This document shows positions 5,591 to 5,941 of a DNA stretch of 5,941 bases, in pieces (the stretch's first letter is position 1; every line of letters begins with the position of its first letter). The position numbers and the translations under genes are program-made. The stretch is from assembly GCA_030043175.1 (NCBI GenBank), contig JASHYD010001443.1, positions 1 to 5,941 of the forward strand, in the 5' to 3' direction. Below the pieces are notes generated by a model. That model was not told the DNA's origin, did no database searches, and was given only the letters and a program-made list of their open reading frames with translations. The DNA is from Xanthobacteraceae bacterium. GTDB taxonomy: Bacteria > Pseudomonadota > Alphaproteobacteria > Rhizobiales > Xanthobacteraceae.

Positions 5591-5941
5591 ATGAGGTGGG
5601 TTAGGCCGAAGATTAGATTTGGAGCATGGTGCGCGCTGTTTGCGCTCGCCATTCAATTTCTCGTATTGCAAATCCACTTTCATCCGTTCTCGTCGGGATC
5701 GATCGTCGGTTCGGTTGTTGCATTGGCCGGAGCCGATGGCGGCAATGGACATGACGCAACGCCAGCAAATCCCGCGCCCCCGGCCACGGAATATTGTGCG
5801 CTCTGCGCCGTGATCCATCTGGCCGGCACGGCCCTCCCGTCATTGGCGCCTTCGGACTTGCAACCGATCGCCGGCGGCCCATTGCGATGCACGAAGCTTT
5901 CGTCTCTGGCGCCGTCATCGCCGCCGGGGATTTTCCGCGCC
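5591..5941 (+). CDS. Small membrane/exported protein with CxxC motif, DUF2946-like, cut by right edge
   Basis: From ATG at 5591 the frame stays open for 117 codons to the window's last base. GAGG at 5582-5585, 5 nt before the ATG, is a good ribosome binding site. Seen: a basic N-terminus (MRWVRPKIR), a hydrophobic segment at about residues 10-28 (signal anchor or uncleaved signal), IHFHPF at 28-33, a second weakly hydrophobic stretch at 37-48, a Gly/Ala/Pro-rich linker with His54, then EYCALCAVIH at 67-76 carrying a CxxC pair, Cys100, and a C-terminal PPGIFRA at 111-117. This layout (one N-terminal hydrophobic helix, central CxxC, Pro-rich end near a PPxxxRAP-like motif) matches what I know of DUF2946 proteins, which often sit beside copper-related or TonB-receptor genes. 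The function of the family is not established; metal binding by the Cys and His residues is my inference. Only a few residues are likely missing. Confidence 0.82.
   Translation, partial: MRWVRPKIRFGAWCALFALAIQFLVLQIHFHPFSSGSIVGSVVALAGADGGNGHDATPANPAPPATEYCALCAVIHLAGTALPSLAPSDLQPIAGGPLRCTKLSSLAPSSPPGIFRA

Noticed and set aside
5260..5652. Minus-strand frame of 130 codons across the relic and the DUF2946 start
   Set aside because: It contains a run reading GGFEVDDQFD, the reverse of the LVINLE motif region of the substrate-binding relic, so it is an antisense shadow.

Overview
The window looks like chromosomal DNA from a GC-rich alphaproteobacterium, most likely in or near the Bradyrhizobiaceae (Hyphomicrobiales). 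The grounds are the protein sequences of the four cobalamin genes, their GC-rich third codon positions, a relic of the ABC_sub_bind substrate-binding family that is very abundant in that group, and a DUF2946-type protein at the right edge. The genus is an inference from memory of these families, not a search result.

Positions 1-4364 are a compact block of cobalamin (vitamin B12) genes on alternating strands: cobS (minus, C-terminus cut by the left edge), cobT (plus), cobB (minus) and cbiD (plus). cobS/cobT diverge from a gap of about 96 bp, cobT/cobB converge across 61 bp, and cobB/cbiD diverge from 53 bp. CbiD and CobB work in the corrin ring: C1 methylation with ring contraction chemistry, then amidation of the a and c side chains. 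CobT and CobS work at the end: CobT makes alpha-ribazole phosphate and CobS joins the lower ligand to adenosylcobinamide-GDP. The pathway is mixed in type, since CbiD is the 'anaerobic' family that replaces CobF in many aerobic producers. I saw no convincing cobalamin riboswitch.

Positions 4365-5590 are about 1.2 kb of mostly non-coding, partly decayed DNA. It holds a short Cys-rich minus-strand reading frame (4421-4588) with strongly coding-like third positions near its stop, and a frameshifted remnant of the C-terminal part of an ABC_sub_bind protein (about 5130-5403, plus). Between them I recognise nothing. Two perfect inverted repeats and a TTGACA element lie in the right part.

From 5591 to the right edge is the start of a small membrane or exported protein with a CxxC motif, resembling DUF2946. 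It is open at the edge, has a GAGG ribosome binding site, and is probably a real gene and the first of the next functional block.

No new multi-gene system is evident. The most interesting points are the gene remnants between the B12 block and the DUF2946 gene, the unidentified Cys-rich frame, and a shared TATA core between cobB and cbiD that would make cbiD mRNA leaderless.
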